42,390 nucleotides of DNA from a virus: the IMG/VR virus record IMGVR_UViG_3300026484_000017, positions 1-42,390 of that record. One strand, written 5' to 3'. The first letter of the stretch is position 1, and every line of letters starts with the position of its first letter. Under the pieces are notes generated by a model. That model saw only the letters and a program-made list of their open reading frames with translations, made no database searches and was not told the DNA's origin. The translations under genes and the position numbers were made by a program. Positions 15,649 to 23,036 of the stretch are shown here, in pieces.

Positions 15649-15689
15649 TAAAATTTTAATAAAACTTTAATAATAATTTTGATATAATA
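15649..15689 (+). promoter_or_regulatory. Middle promoter, 41-bp element identical to 25221-25261
   Basis: All 41 bases match 25221-25261 exactly. The element contains ACTTTAAT, eight bases and TGATATAAT (-10 at 15683-15688). It stands between the primase stop and a cluster of small genes. Identity far beyond the -10 box implies selection on the whole element or recent copying. Confidence 0.85.
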
Positions 15690-15722
15690 GTTTATAAATA
15701 AATTAAATAAGGAGAATGAAAA

Positions 15723-15965
15723 ATGGCAACTAGGAAAAAGTACGAGACAAAGATAAGATGTAACATTAACGACGAAATCTTAGGTGATATAGTATGGGTA
15801 GGTTCACAAGTTCAGAAAGATAATAATATGCTAGCAGAAGGTATAGTGGTTAAAGAGCATCCCACAGTTATGGTTAAGTTTGATGGACAAGAACCGGTAA
15901 CTGTTAATAGAGATAGTATCTGGATAAGAAACCCACAAGGAAGAAATGGGAGACCAGTAAGATGA
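15723..15965 (+). CDS. Small conserved-looking hypothetical protein
   Basis: An 80-residue basic protein headed by AAGGAG nine bases before ATG, the first gene behind the middle promoter. Predicted strands (KIRCNINDEILGDIVWVGSQV, GIVVKEHPTVMVKFDG, PVTVNRDSIWIRN) suggest a small SH3-like barrel, followed by an Arg-rich tail (RNGRPVR). Such folds often bind nucleic acid or protein, but no family was identified. Its stop overlaps the next start (ATGA). Confidence 0.7.
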   Translation: MATRKKYETKIRCNINDEILGDIVWVGSQVQKDNNMLAEGIVVKEHPTVMVKFDGQEPVTVNRDSIWIRNPQGRNGRPVR

Positions 15966-16159
15966 GCTGCCCATACCTAAACATCAAGGAGAGTATTATA
16001 ACTGAGCTAAATAAGCACAGGGAAGTACAGAAAGAGCTTATGGCTAGAAGAGATATGTTGAAGCAGTGGGCTGATATAACTTCTAAAGATTATGACGATG
16101 TGATTAATAGATTAAAAGAAACTTCTGACTTTATTCAGACACTTAAGGAGCAACTGTAA
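15962..16159 (+). CDS. Small coiled-coil hypothetical protein
   Basis: 65 residues, starting with ATGA overlap to the previous gene. After a short Cys-containing start (MSCPYLNIKES) the chain is one long charged helix with heptads (TELNKHREVQKELMARRDML, DDVINRLKETSDFIQTLKEQ). No enzyme motif. Tight coupling with its neighbours supports expression; function unknown. Confidence 0.65.
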   Translation: MSCPYLNIKESIITELNKHREVQKELMARRDMLKQWADITSKDYDDVINRLKETSDFIQTLKEQL

Positions 16160-16425
16160 TGAAAACTTATGACAAAGATAAACTGGTACTAGAGTATTTA
16201 ACAATAATACAAGCACAAGATAAAGAAATCAAAGAATTGAGGGCTAAGGTTAGTAAACTTAAGAGGGACTCTACTGTTTATAAAGGAGCTGCAATAAGAT
16301 GGAAAGAAGCCTATAAAGAACTAAATAAGGTATCTACCAACTCTAATAAGATTATATGTGGGTTAGTTGATAAACAATCTGTAGAGATCGAAAAGATTAT
16401 TAAAGCTTATAAGGAGAATATGTAA
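16159..16425 (+). CDS. Small coiled-coil hypothetical protein
   Basis: 88 residues, with the start overlapping the previous stop by one base (TAATG). A heptad-rich, lysine-rich helix spans about residues 8-60 (LTIIQAQDKEIKELRAKVSK, KRDSTVYKGAAIRWKEAYKE), then a second helix. No family recognised. It could pair with the similar coiled-coil product just upstream, but this is only a guess from adjacency. Confidence 0.65.
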   Translation: MKTYDKDKLVLEYLTIIQAQDKEIKELRAKVSKLKRDSTVYKGAAIRWKEAYKELNKVSTNSNKIICGLVDKQSVEIEKIIKAYKENM

Positions 16426-16640
16426 TGGCATATATAAATATACATAATATAGCAGATATCAAGGTTAAGCAGACAGTTGAACACGATACAGAGAATAACT
16501 TAGGGACTTATGATGTTATAACCATTATACTTACAGACCCTCAGGGAAATAGAGAAAATATAACAGTATTTGGGAATAATAAAGTATCCTTACCAGGAAT
16601 AGTACTTAAGGAGGACACAGAAGATGGAACAGTGTGCTAA
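16425..16640 (+). CDS. Small beta-rich hypothetical protein
   Basis: 71 residues, coupled to the previous gene by a one-base overlap. The sequence alternates strands (IADIKVKQTVEHD, YDVITIILTDPQGN, ENITVFGNNKVSL) and ends acidic. The 3' end carries AAGGAGGA, which is the strong ribosome site for the next gene. Function unknown. Confidence 0.65.
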   Translation: MAYINIHNIADIKVKQTVEHDTENNLGTYDVITIILTDPQGNRENITVFGNNKVSLPGIVLKEDTEDGTVC

Positions 16641-16806
16641 TACTGCAGCTCTTAATAGGTATATGGAGCAACAAGAAAGAGAAGAGTCAGAATATGAGCA
16701 ACTATTAAATATGCTCAGGGACTCAGAACCAGGAGAGTACGAGGATATAATAGACTCATTTGGTTATGGTAGTACAGACTTAGTAGATATAATAAAGGAT
16801 ATATAA
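16624..16806 (+). CDS. Small acidic hypothetical protein
   Basis: 60 residues, strongly acidic (EQQEREESEYEQLLNML, SEPGEYEDIIDSFGYGS). It starts inside the previous gene, about ten bases after AAGGAGGA, one of the best ribosome sites in the window, so good translation is expected. Small acidic phage proteins sometimes mimic DNA or block host enzymes; nothing here proves that. Confidence 0.65.
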   Translation: MEQCANTAALNRYMEQQEREESEYEQLLNMLRDSEPGEYEDIIDSFGYGSTDLVDIIKDI

Positions 16807-16910
16807 TGAAGTATTTACTAGCTTTATTTATCTTTATACAAGAAATTCAATGGCCTACACCGCTCAAGAGAAGTAAACACTGTAGGGGAAAGGGTAGACG
16901 ATATGATTAA
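16806..16910 (+). CDS. Tiny 34-residue protein with N-terminal hydrophobic segment
   Basis: ATG 16806 overlaps the previous stop by one base and the frame ends at TAA 16908-16910, overlapping the next gene start at 16903. The product has a short hydrophobic start (LLALFIFI) followed by a basic tail (LKRSKHCRGKGRRYD), so it may be a small membrane-associated peptide. Evidence is the tight coupling on both sides only. Confidence 0.5.
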   Translation: MKYLLALFIFIQEIQWPTPLKRSKHCRGKGRRYD

Positions 16911-17106
16911 TAATATAATAGTTACCATTCCAGCTAATAAGACTTATCCAAAGCTTATCGAATGGACCTATAGGGGTAAAAAGAATTCTGTTGAAACTTA
17001 TGGTTATGATACATATAAAGATTTACTAGATAAGTTAGTAAAAGCTCAGATATCTAGGGAACCTAAAGCAATAAAACAAATCAAATATATCAGGAGTAAA
17101 CGATGA
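16903..17106 (+). CDS. Small basic hypothetical protein
   Basis: 67 residues, starting within the tiny gene before it and overlapping the helicase start by four bases (ATGA). The pattern is strand-strand-helix (IIVTIPANKTYPKLIEWTYR, VETYGYDTYKDLLDKLVKA) with a basic end (IKQIKYIRSKR). No family recognised. Its coupling to the helicase gene may mean a linked role. Confidence 0.65.
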   Translation: MINNIIVTIPANKTYPKLIEWTYRGKKNSVETYGYDTYKDLLDKLVKAQISREPKAIKQIKYIRSKR

Positions 17107-18404
17107 TAACTAAATTCCTAAAACAAAATGATGAGCTAGAGGCCTTCCTTACAGGTCCAGCAGGTTCAGGTAAAACAACACATCTGAAAGGGATTGTTGA
17201 GCAGTTAAACTTTCAAGGTGTGGTTTATAAAGTTGTGGCATATACCCATAAAGCTAAAGATGTGCTTATTGAGAAGTTACCAGAAGATACAGATATAACT
17301 ACTCTACACAGTTGGTTAAAGAAAAGACCTGGGATTAATAGTAAAGCAACTCATTTAAAAGCTTTGATGACCTCTAACCAACACGGAAAGCCAGAACACC
17401 TAGAACTATTAATAGTTGATGAGTTTAGCTTTGTAGGTGAGAAAGATTATATGTCTATTGGAGACTTACAAGATGAGCTAATGTTAACTAGTTATACCTG
17501 TAATATGTGCAATAATGATCTAGATGATGGGGAAATATGTGATATATGTGGGTCTAAAGATATTATAGTAAATAGGATTAAGCCACTTAAGGTTCTGTAT
17601 GTAGGGGACCTCAATCAGTTAAGTCCAGTAGATGGCCCTGCTGCCGTAAATCCCCACGAACCATTCTGGGAGAAGTTAACTACTATTCACAGAACTACTT
17701 CTGATATATCTAAACCATTAAAACTATTAGTTGATATGATAGATCAGAAGATACCTATGAAGTATTTAGATGCGACTGATAACTTCTTAAGAAGACAAGA
17801 TATAGATAAATTATATAAAGAAGATAATGGTGAGAAGATTATGTTAGCCTTCACAAATGAAGCAGTTCAGAGACATAATATAGCTATACAAGGTTATAAA
17901 GAACCAAAGCCTGGAGACATTATAAATGTATCAACTTTAAAATTAAAACTGATTTTAAAGCAAGTATATTTTGAATATATGGGAGCATTACAGACTATTA
18001 ATGGTATTATATCAACTGAAACAAAATATCTGCCAGTGCAATATATGAATGAATTAAAATATATAAAATTTTATGAGTTCACTAATGGTATGACTATAGC
18101 TGGTATATTCGGTAGCTATGAGAATAAAATCATAAGGGCTAAGTTGGGTAAAAAACTAGTTAATGCTAATAAAGGTAACAAAGATAGTAGAAAGTTCTAC
18201 AGAGAATATAAGACTATAAACGACTATGTTGCTATTATGGACTTCGACCACTGTATGACTATTCATAAGTCTCAAGGTTCAGAATATGATAATGTTTACG
18301 TTGATAGTGTTGATTTATCTAAGTGTTTCGACAAACAAGAAATGCTTAAGTTATTATATGTAGCTATGTCTCGTGCAAAAAACAAAATTTTTCTAAATAA
18401 TTGA
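17103..18404 (+). CDS. Dda/RecD-like SF1B DNA helicase with zinc-ribbon insert
   Basis: A 433-residue 5'-3' type helicase. Motif I GPAGSGKTT is at residues 18-26. Motif Ia lies in VVAYTHKAKDVL, motif II is LLIVDEFSF (about 103-111), motif III LYVGDLNQLSPV (about 164-175), motif V MTIHKSQGSEYDNVYVD and motif VI LLYVAMSRAKN near the C-terminus. Between motifs II and III, residues about 136-155 contain CNMC and CDIC pairs, a four-cysteine zinc ribbon not found in T4 Dda. It probably acts in replication start or fork restart with the nearby SSB and polymerase. Its stop lies on the edge of the next promoter. Confidence 0.88.
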   Translation: MITKFLKQNDELEAFLTGPAGSGKTTHLKGIVEQLNFQGVVYKVVAYTHKAKDVLIEKLPEDTDITTLHSWLKKRPGINSKATHLKALMTSNQHGKPEHLELLIVDEFSFVGEKDYMSIGDLQDELMLTSYTCNMCNNDLDDGEICDICGSKDIIVNRIKPLKVLYVGDLNQLSPVDGPAAVNPHEPFWEKLTTIHRTTSDISKPLKLLVDMIDQKIPMKYLDATDNFLRRQDIDKLYKEDNGEKIMLAFTNEAVQRHNIAIQGYKEPKPGDIINVSTLKLKLILKQVYFEYMGALQTINGIISTETKYLPVQYMNELKYIKFYEFTNGMTIAGIFGSYENKIIRAKLGKKLVNANKGNKDSRKFYREYKTINDYVAIMDFDHCMTIHKSQGSEYDNVYVDSVDLSKCFDKQEMLKLLYVAMSRAKNKIFLNN

Positions 18405-18441
18405 AAATTTAATAAAACTTTAATAATTAAATTGGTATAAT
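18404..18441 (+). promoter_or_regulatory. Middle promoter, variant of the shared element
   Basis: AAAATTT-AATAAAACTTTAATAAT followed by eight bases and TATAAT (18436-18441). It is one base shorter than, and differs at a few places from, the identical copies at 15649 and 25221. It drives the 18550 early paralogue through a leader of about 100 bases. Confidence 0.75.
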
Positions 18442-18482
18442 GTTACTACAAAAACAAATAAATGTTGTTTGTTTACTTGTTA

Positions 18483-18532
18483 CCTCTAGCGGTGGAGGAT
18501 AAACTATCTAATTAAATTCGGGTATGCTACCC
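18483..18532 (+). promoter_or_regulatory. Two hairpins in the leader of the 18550 gene
   Basis: CCTC (18483-18486) can pair with GAGG (18495-18498), and GGGTA (18520-18524) pairs with TACCC (18528-18532) around a 3-base loop. The second hairpin ends only a few bases before the AAAAGGA ribosome site, so it might stabilise the mRNA 5' end or tune translation. Confidence 0.45.
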
Positions 18533-18549
18533 ACTTAAAAGGATATAAA

Positions 18550-18984
18550 ATGGCAAAAGTTACAATGAAAGAAAGAAAAGAGAATCTTGCAAAGATTTTA
18601 AATGGTGCTATTGAAGCAGGAGCAATTACTGCTGAGCTTGCAAATGAGATTACAGGTGTATTTGGTTCTACTGCAGCTTCTACTAAAGTTAATGAAGAAG
18701 GTCTTGTTTACTGTACTTACTTTGGAGAGTACTTACCTGCTGAAGATTTCCACACATCTGCTAAAGGTAAAATTGATAGTATGTCACTTGCAGGTAAGAA
18801 ATTACATAGAACTCAAAAATCTATGGTTAATAAAGCAACTAATGAAGTACTTAAGCAATACAGAGCTAAAGAGATTGATGCTGCTGAAATGGAAGAGTTA
18901 CTTAACACTATTGACTCTAATGCAAATCATAAATTCCCAATCGGTACTGAGTCTATCTCAACTGATTACCCATTCTCAGTATAA
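18550..18984 (+). CDS. Paralogue of the 11620 early protein, function unknown
   Basis: 144 residues, with its own promoter and a hairpin leader. Residues 44-69 (STKVNEEGLVYCTYFGEYLPAEDFHT) parallel the 11620 product. Downstream, a Lys-rich segment (AGKKLHRTQKSMVNKATNEV) and an acidic helix with RAKEIDAAEMEELLNTID also correspond. The conserved EGLVYC.YF..YL core with one Cys is the best handle for finding relatives. It lacks the C-terminal domain of the longer copy. Codons are of a simple, highly expressed type (GCT, GGT, CTT). Abundant product is likely; the role is not known. Confidence 0.75.
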   Translation: MAKVTMKERKENLAKILNGAIEAGAITAELANEITGVFGSTAASTKVNEEGLVYCTYFGEYLPAEDFHTSAKGKIDSMSLAGKKLHRTQKSMVNKATNEVLKQYRAKEIDAAEMEELLNTIDSNANHKFPIGTESISTDYPFSV

Positions 18985-18991
18985 TTTGAGT

Positions 18992-19015
18992 TTAAGGCCT
19001 TAATTTAGGCCTTAA
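18992..19015. terminator. Hairpin after the 18550 gene, terminator-like
   Basis: TTAAGGCCT (18992-19000) and AGGCCTTAA (19007-19015) form a perfect 9-bp stem with a 6-base loop, eight bases after the stop. There is no T-run behind it on the plus strand, so termination may be partial or the hairpin may protect the mRNA 3' end. Confidence 0.5.
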
Positions 19016-19112
19016 TAGCCTAATGTGAGTGATATAGAGTAAAGAAAGAATTATAGTTGCCGCTAGATTTTCTCCTTAACTATATGTATGCAATTCTATA
19101 TCATTCTCATTA

Positions 19113-19134
19113 GTCTATTAAAAGGTTAATAGAC
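19113..19134. repeat. Perfect 9-bp hairpin in the leader of the SSB-like gene
   Basis: GTCTATTAA-AAGG-TTAATAGAC pairs completely with a 4-base loop. The loop carries AAGG, the kind of bases used in ribosome sites. It lies 70 bases before ATG 19205 in a 220-base gap and may act on RNA stability or as a protein-binding site. Confidence 0.55.
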
Positions 19135-19204
19135 ATTATGACTCTGCAAACAGCAGCTAAAACATTCTAGAACAAACTAGAACAAGTAAAACAAGGAAAA
19201 CACT

Positions 19205-19879
19205 ATGGCAAAAGGTCTTAAAGTTAAAACAAAAGTAGGTCCACTTAAATATGTATTTATTACAGGTGAGGGTAGAAACAACGCGATGAAAGGTGAAGAA
19301 CCAAGAATGCAATATGTTGCTAGTCTATGCGTACCAAAAGATGGAGAAGTTCACAAAGCTTTTAGTAAATTAGTTTATGAAGAGTGGGAGAACTATAAAA
19401 AACAATATGGGGTTAAAGGTAAACCTGCACTAAATAAGAATGGTGAACCTATGGACGGTATGAAGATTGAGAAACAAAAAGATCCTAAAGGTGAAATTGA
19501 CCCTCAAACTGAGGAAGTTAAAATGATACCTACGGGTAATATTCTTATTACTTTTAAGACTAATACTAAATGGCCTGACGGTAACCCTCAGGTAGTAAAA
19601 GTATTTGATGGTAAAGGTAAAGATATAACTCAAGCAGTTCACAATGCTGACTGGGCTATAGGTGAAGGTTCAACTGGTATTATTCACGGTACTGCCGTTG
19701 GTAACAACACTGGAGGTTCACATAAAGTTACTTTATACTTATCTGCTGTGCAAATTGCTAAATTAGTTAAATATGAAGGTAATGATATAGATGCTGAAGA
19801 TATAGGTGGAGAAGACATCGATTTAGGTGACTCTGTTGCTGGTATAGATGCTGAAGACTCAGAAACACCTGATATTTAA
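19205..19879 (+). CDS. Single-stranded DNA-binding protein (DUF2815 / T7 gp2.5-like)
   Basis: A 224-residue protein with the pattern of phage DUF2815 proteins: a basic OB-fold-like body (VGPLKYVFITGEGR near the start, NILITFKTNTKWPDG, VKVFDGKGKDIT, HKVTLYLSAVQIAKLV) and a long acidic C-terminal tail (about 196-224, many Asp/Glu, ending ETPDI). The acidic tail is typical of SSBs and docks polymerase and helicase. It sits just before the polymerase gene and is followed by an intrinsic terminator, suggesting a separately boosted, abundant product. Confidence 0.8.
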   Translation: MAKGLKVKTKVGPLKYVFITGEGRNNAMKGEEPRMQYVASLCVPKDGEVHKAFSKLVYEEWENYKKQYGVKGKPALNKNGEPMDGMKIEKQKDPKGEIDPQTEEVKMIPTGNILITFKTNTKWPDGNPQVVKVFDGKGKDITQAVHNADWAIGEGSTGIIHGTAVGNNTGGSHKVTLYLSAVQIAKLVKYEGNDIDAEDIGGEDIDLGDSVAGIDAEDSETPDI

Positions 19880-19882
19880 CTG

Positions 19883-19914
19883 ATAAAAGAGAGGCTTAAT
19901 TGTCTCTCTTTTAT
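19883..19914 (+). terminator. Intrinsic terminator after the SSB-like gene
   Basis: ATAAAAGAGAG (19883-19893) pairs with CTCTCTTTTAT (19904-19914); an additional G-T pair extends the stem, and an 8-base loop plus a T-rich tail (TTTAACA) complete it. It lies four bases after the stop. Read-through must feed the polymerase gene, since no clear promoter was seen between them. Confidence 0.8.
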
Positions 19915-19948
19915 TTAACATTTAATTAAAATTGCGTGGAGGCACTAA

Positions 19949-21781
19949 ATGAATTATAAAGTAATAACTACCGTAGATGAACTACCAAAATTTAACCCAG
20001 AGTTACCAGTATTCTGTGATATAGAAAGTGATGGCTTATATATTAACACAAGACTTATACAATACTATCAACCAGAAACTTCTGAAGATGTCTATATATT
20101 AGATGTAGATTACTTTGGAGAACATACTACTTCAAAGAACACAACAAATAGTTTATTCAAACATTTAAAGAGAGAAAGAATTATTAAAGTAACTAGAAAA
20201 CAAGTTGCTGAGATACATAAAGACCTATGGTTAGTATGGTGGAACGGCTCTTATGACCAAGGTACCCTTAGATTTGGTAGTAGAAAGGTAGATGACTTGT
20301 GGTATATGGCTAAGATTGGATTACCTAAATTAGATGCGTTTAATCTTGATATAGTTACAGACCATCTTTTCCCTGGTAAGAATTTCTATAAAGGTTTAGA
20401 TAAGAAAGCATTACAAAAAGCCAGATTTAAGCCAGGACCTTTGTCAGAAGATCAGTTAAAGTATTCAGCTACAGATGTATATGTTATGAAGTTCTTATGG
20501 GATAAACTATACCCTAAGATTGGAAGTAACAGGGCTTATCAGGTAGATGCACTTAACTTAGGTTATACTGTAGAATGGCAACAATGTGGATTAAAGGTTA
20601 ATGAAGCTATAAGAGCTGAAGAAGAAACCAAGTATAGACAAATGTTAGAAGAGATAACAGCTAAGTTTCCAGTAGATGTGAATGTTAATAGTTATCAACA
20701 AGTAAGAGCTTTATTATGGGCTTATGATACTAATCAAAACATAGCTACTAATTATGACTGGGAACAAGTTAAAGCTACACATAAGGCTAATCCAGTGATT
20801 ACCGAGAGTGATGAAACAGCACTACTTAGAAGGTCTGCTGATGGTTGTCCTTATTCTCAATTAATATTAGATAAGAGGGGTATACTTAAAACTATAAATT
20901 TCTTAGAGACTTATAAACAAGATAAAGTATATGGTCATTTTAATCCTTATGGTACTAGATCTGGTAGATGGGCCTGCAAAGGTGGAGATAGAGAAGGTGC
21001 TGTTAATATGCAACAACTACCTAGAAAGCTTAAACATATATTTGGCTTTACTGAAGATGATAATCGTATCTTTGTTGGTGGGGATTTACCTACAGCTGAG
21101 CTAAGATTAATTGCTGCAGTATATGGAGAACAAACTATGGCTGATGCTTTTGCTAACAAGGTAGATTTACATAAGCTAACAGCTTCAAGAACTACAGGTA
21201 AAGACCTAGATGATATTACATCAGATGAGAGAAAGAAAGCTAAGGCTGAGAACTTTGGTCTATGTTATGGTATGGGGGCAGAAACATTCCAGTCTTATGC
21301 TTTTAAGAACTATGGTATTGTTATGAGTTTGGAAGAAGCACAAGAAAGAAGAAACAACTGGATGAAGGCATATTCTGACCAGTTTAGAACTATTGAAAGG
21401 ATTAAGAAAGAGTTCTTTGCAGATAAGGGTAACTATGTTGTCAAGACATTACTAAATAGATGGGTTAAACCTGATATGTATACTGATGCTGTTAATATAC
21501 CTATTCAAGGAGGTATTGCTGAAGTTGCTAAATTATGGATACATTACGTAGTTAAGTTTAACCAAGAAGACAAGAATTTGCCTTTCAGAGTTGCTAACTT
21601 TGTTCACGATAGTTTATCAATAGAAACTACTGAAGAGTATGCAGACTACTGGCAAGATATAATAGTTAGGGGCTGTGAAAAAGCCTGGCAGTATTATATG
21701 AGTTTACCGGGTATTAAGATACCAACAGTTGATATGCCGGTGGAAGTAGGTATATCCAAAGCCTATCAAGGAGTAAGTTAA
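19949..21781 (+). CDS. polA: DNA polymerase, family A, with 3'-5' proofreading domain
   Basis: 610 residues. The exonuclease domain has Asp24/Glu26 in FCDIESDGLY, WWNGSYDQGTLRFG (about residues 94-107) and YSATDVYVMKFLW (about 172-184). The polymerase domain has motif A GGDLPTAELRLIAAV (about 375-389), motif B KKAKAENFGLCYGMGA (about 430-445) and motif C NFVHDSLSIET (about 549-559). In motif C the usual HDE reads HDS, so one carboxylate is lost; in motif A the usual Gln is Thr. The length suits T7-like phage enzymes without a 5' nuclease domain; that activity is supplied by 22031-23011. AAGGAG-type coupling leads into a tiny gene that starts on its stop codon. Confidence 0.93.
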   Translation: MNYKVITTVDELPKFNPELPVFCDIESDGLYINTRLIQYYQPETSEDVYILDVDYFGEHTTSKNTTNSLFKHLKRERIIKVTRKQVAEIHKDLWLVWWNGSYDQGTLRFGSRKVDDLWYMAKIGLPKLDAFNLDIVTDHLFPGKNFYKGLDKKALQKARFKPGPLSEDQLKYSATDVYVMKFLWDKLYPKIGSNRAYQVDALNLGYTVEWQQCGLKVNEAIRAEEETKYRQMLEEITAKFPVDVNVNSYQQVRALLWAYDTNQNIATNYDWEQVKATHKANPVITESDETALLRRSADGCPYSQLILDKRGILKTINFLETYKQDKVYGHFNPYGTRSGRWACKGGDREGAVNMQQLPRKLKHIFGFTEDDNRIFVGGDLPTAELRLIAAVYGEQTMADAFANKVDLHKLTASRTTGKDLDDITSDERKKAKAENFGLCYGMGAETFQSYAFKNYGIVMSLEEAQERRNNWMKAYSDQFRTIERIKKEFFADKGNYVVKTLLNRWVKPDMYTDAVNIPIQGGIAEVAKLWIHYVVKFNQEDKNLPFRVANFVHDSLSIETTEEYADYWQDIIVRGCEKAWQYYMSLPGIKIPTVDMPVEVGISKAYQGVS

Positions 21782-21784
21782 TGG
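21768..21784 (+). repeat. 17-bp direct repeat at gene junction, copy 1
   Basis: AAGGAGTAAGTTAATGG covers the ribosome site, the polymerase stop and the next ATG. It recurs exactly at 22018-22034, 250 bases later, around the flap-exonuclease start. Confidence 0.9.
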
Positions 21785-21960
21785 TAAGTAGATCAAGTAT
21801 GATGACAATGGTAGCAGGAGTTGCTGCAATGTCACTAAATGCAGAAACATATAATCAAGGTTGGGCTAATAATGGTTCAATAAATAAGAAAACTAAATTG
21901 GCTAAAGCGAAGAAAAAGAAGTTAAAACAAGTAAAAGCAAGTAGAAGGAGAAATAGATGA
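21781..21960 (+). CDS. Small very basic hypothetical protein
   Basis: 59 residues from ATG 21781, overlapping the polymerase stop by one base, with AAGGAG ten bases upstream. The N-terminus is mildly hydrophobic (MMTMVAGVAAMSLNA), and the C-terminal half is a Lys/Arg-rich tail (KLAKAKKKKLKQVKASRRR), a likely nucleic-acid-binding stretch. It is framed by a duplicated 17-bp junction, so it may be a late insertion between polymerase and exonuclease. Confidence 0.6.
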   Translation: MVSRSSMMTMVAGVAAMSLNAETYNQGWANNGSINKKTKLAKAKKKKLKQVKASRRRNR

Positions 21961-22031
21961 GGTATGGAGAAATTAAGAAGCTTGCTAATGAAGCACCAAG
22001 TAACCAGTCAGAAGTAAAAGGAGTAAGTTAA
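21957..22031 (+). CDS. Tiny 24-residue coupled reading frame
   Basis: ATGA overlap with the basic protein, ending on TAATG at the exonuclease start. The product begins MRYGEIKKLANEAPSNQ. It may be a translated linker that couples ribosomes to the exonuclease gene and not a functional protein. Confidence 0.4.
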   Translation: MRYGEIKKLANEAPSNQSEVKGVS

Positions 22032-22034
22032 TGG
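22018..22034 (+). repeat. 17-bp direct repeat at gene junction, copy 2
   Basis: Exact second copy of the ribosome-site/stop/start block found at 21768-21784; here it starts the flap exonuclease. Confidence 0.9.
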
Positions 22035-23011
22035 AAATAGAACCAATAGAAAGTGAAGAAGATATGATTATAATAGATATAGATGCGGCGGGTAATGAAC
22101 TACCATCAAAACACGATAAGATAATTATAGTCGATGCTGATACTATAGCTTTTGCTGCCTGTTCAGTTAAAGAGTATGAGGTAGAAGTTCTTGGTGAAGA
22201 ATTTCATACTCCTGAAGAAATGGCTGAGCTAAGAAGTAAGAAGAGTTGGAATGAAGAAACTTTTACTTATAGGGATATAGATATTAATGAGTCTATACTT
22301 CACGCTAAAGGTAAGATGGACTTAATTCTTGATAGGATTGGAGGTAAGATTGAGAATACAGAATTACACTTCACATCGGGTAGAAACTTCAGATACGATT
22401 TACTTGAAGATATGTTCCCAGATAAACCAGAGATGTGGTATAAGGCTAATAGGGGTAAGAGAAAACCTGCACCTGTAGGATTAGCAGAAACTAAAGATGG
22501 TTTGAAAGCCCACTTTAAAAGTATGTATCATACTAAAGTAGAGGCTGATGATTATGTAGTTATGAGAAAGAAACAACTAAGGGAAAATGGTATATTAGTC
22601 ATAGTTGATAAAGATATATATAATAACTGCCAAGACTATGGGCAACCCCACTGGAATTATTATGAAGCTCCTTGGTTAAAGAACCCTATTAAAATGAGAT
22701 GGGTTGATAGATCACCAGAAGAAGCTATGTATAATCAATACTTACAGGCTATTACAGGGGATAAGTCTGATAACATACCTGGACTTAAAGGAATAGGCCC
22801 TAAGAAAGCTGCTAAATATTTAGATGAGGGTATGACTGAACTTGAACTATGGAGAGGTTTAGAAACAGCTTATCTACAGCACTGTAAATATGTACCAGAG
22901 GGTAAGACTCCAACTGATATGGCTGTCTTAAATATGAGATTGGTGAATATGCACCAACTACAAGAAGATGGTGAGATAATACTATGGCAACCAAAGACTA
23001 GTAAAAATTAA
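22031..23011 (+). CDS. 5'-3' exonuclease / flap endonuclease (T5 D15, T7 gp6 family)
   Basis: 326 residues. Metal-site motifs are IIIVDADTIAFAACS (about 31-45), YKANRGKRKP (arch/Lys-Arg cluster, about 138-147), HTKVEADDYVVMRKK (about 168-182), LVIVDKDIYNN (about 189-199) and the helix-hairpin-helix QAITGDKSDNIPGLKGIGPKKAAKYL (about 238-263). It would remove primers and recess ends during replication and recombination, complementing a polymerase without its own 5' nuclease. An acidic N-terminal extension (EIEPIESEEDMIIIDIDAAG) of about 25 residues precedes the catalytic core. Confidence 0.9.
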   Translation: MEIEPIESEEDMIIIDIDAAGNELPSKHDKIIIVDADTIAFAACSVKEYEVEVLGEEFHTPEEMAELRSKKSWNEETFTYRDIDINESILHAKGKMDLILDRIGGKIENTELHFTSGRNFRYDLLEDMFPDKPEMWYKANRGKRKPAPVGLAETKDGLKAHFKSMYHTKVEADDYVVMRKKQLRENGILVIVDKDIYNNCQDYGQPHWNYYEAPWLKNPIKMRWVDRSPEEAMYNQYLQAITGDKSDNIPGLKGIGPKKAAKYLDEGMTELELWRGLETAYLQHCKYVPEGKTPTDMAVLNMRLVNMHQLQEDGEIILWQPKTSKN

Positions 23012-23036
23012 AAGCAATGAGAGAAGGAAATGAGTA

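Noticed and set aside
18602-19003. 133-residue Leu-rich plus-strand frame
   Set aside because: Shadow of the 18550 gene, whose frame has the promoter, ribosome site and a paralogue.
18405-19204. tRNA genes in the structured gaps
   Set aside because: The hairpins found are isolated; no cloverleaf with a T-arm GTTCRA and CCA-type end could be assembled.
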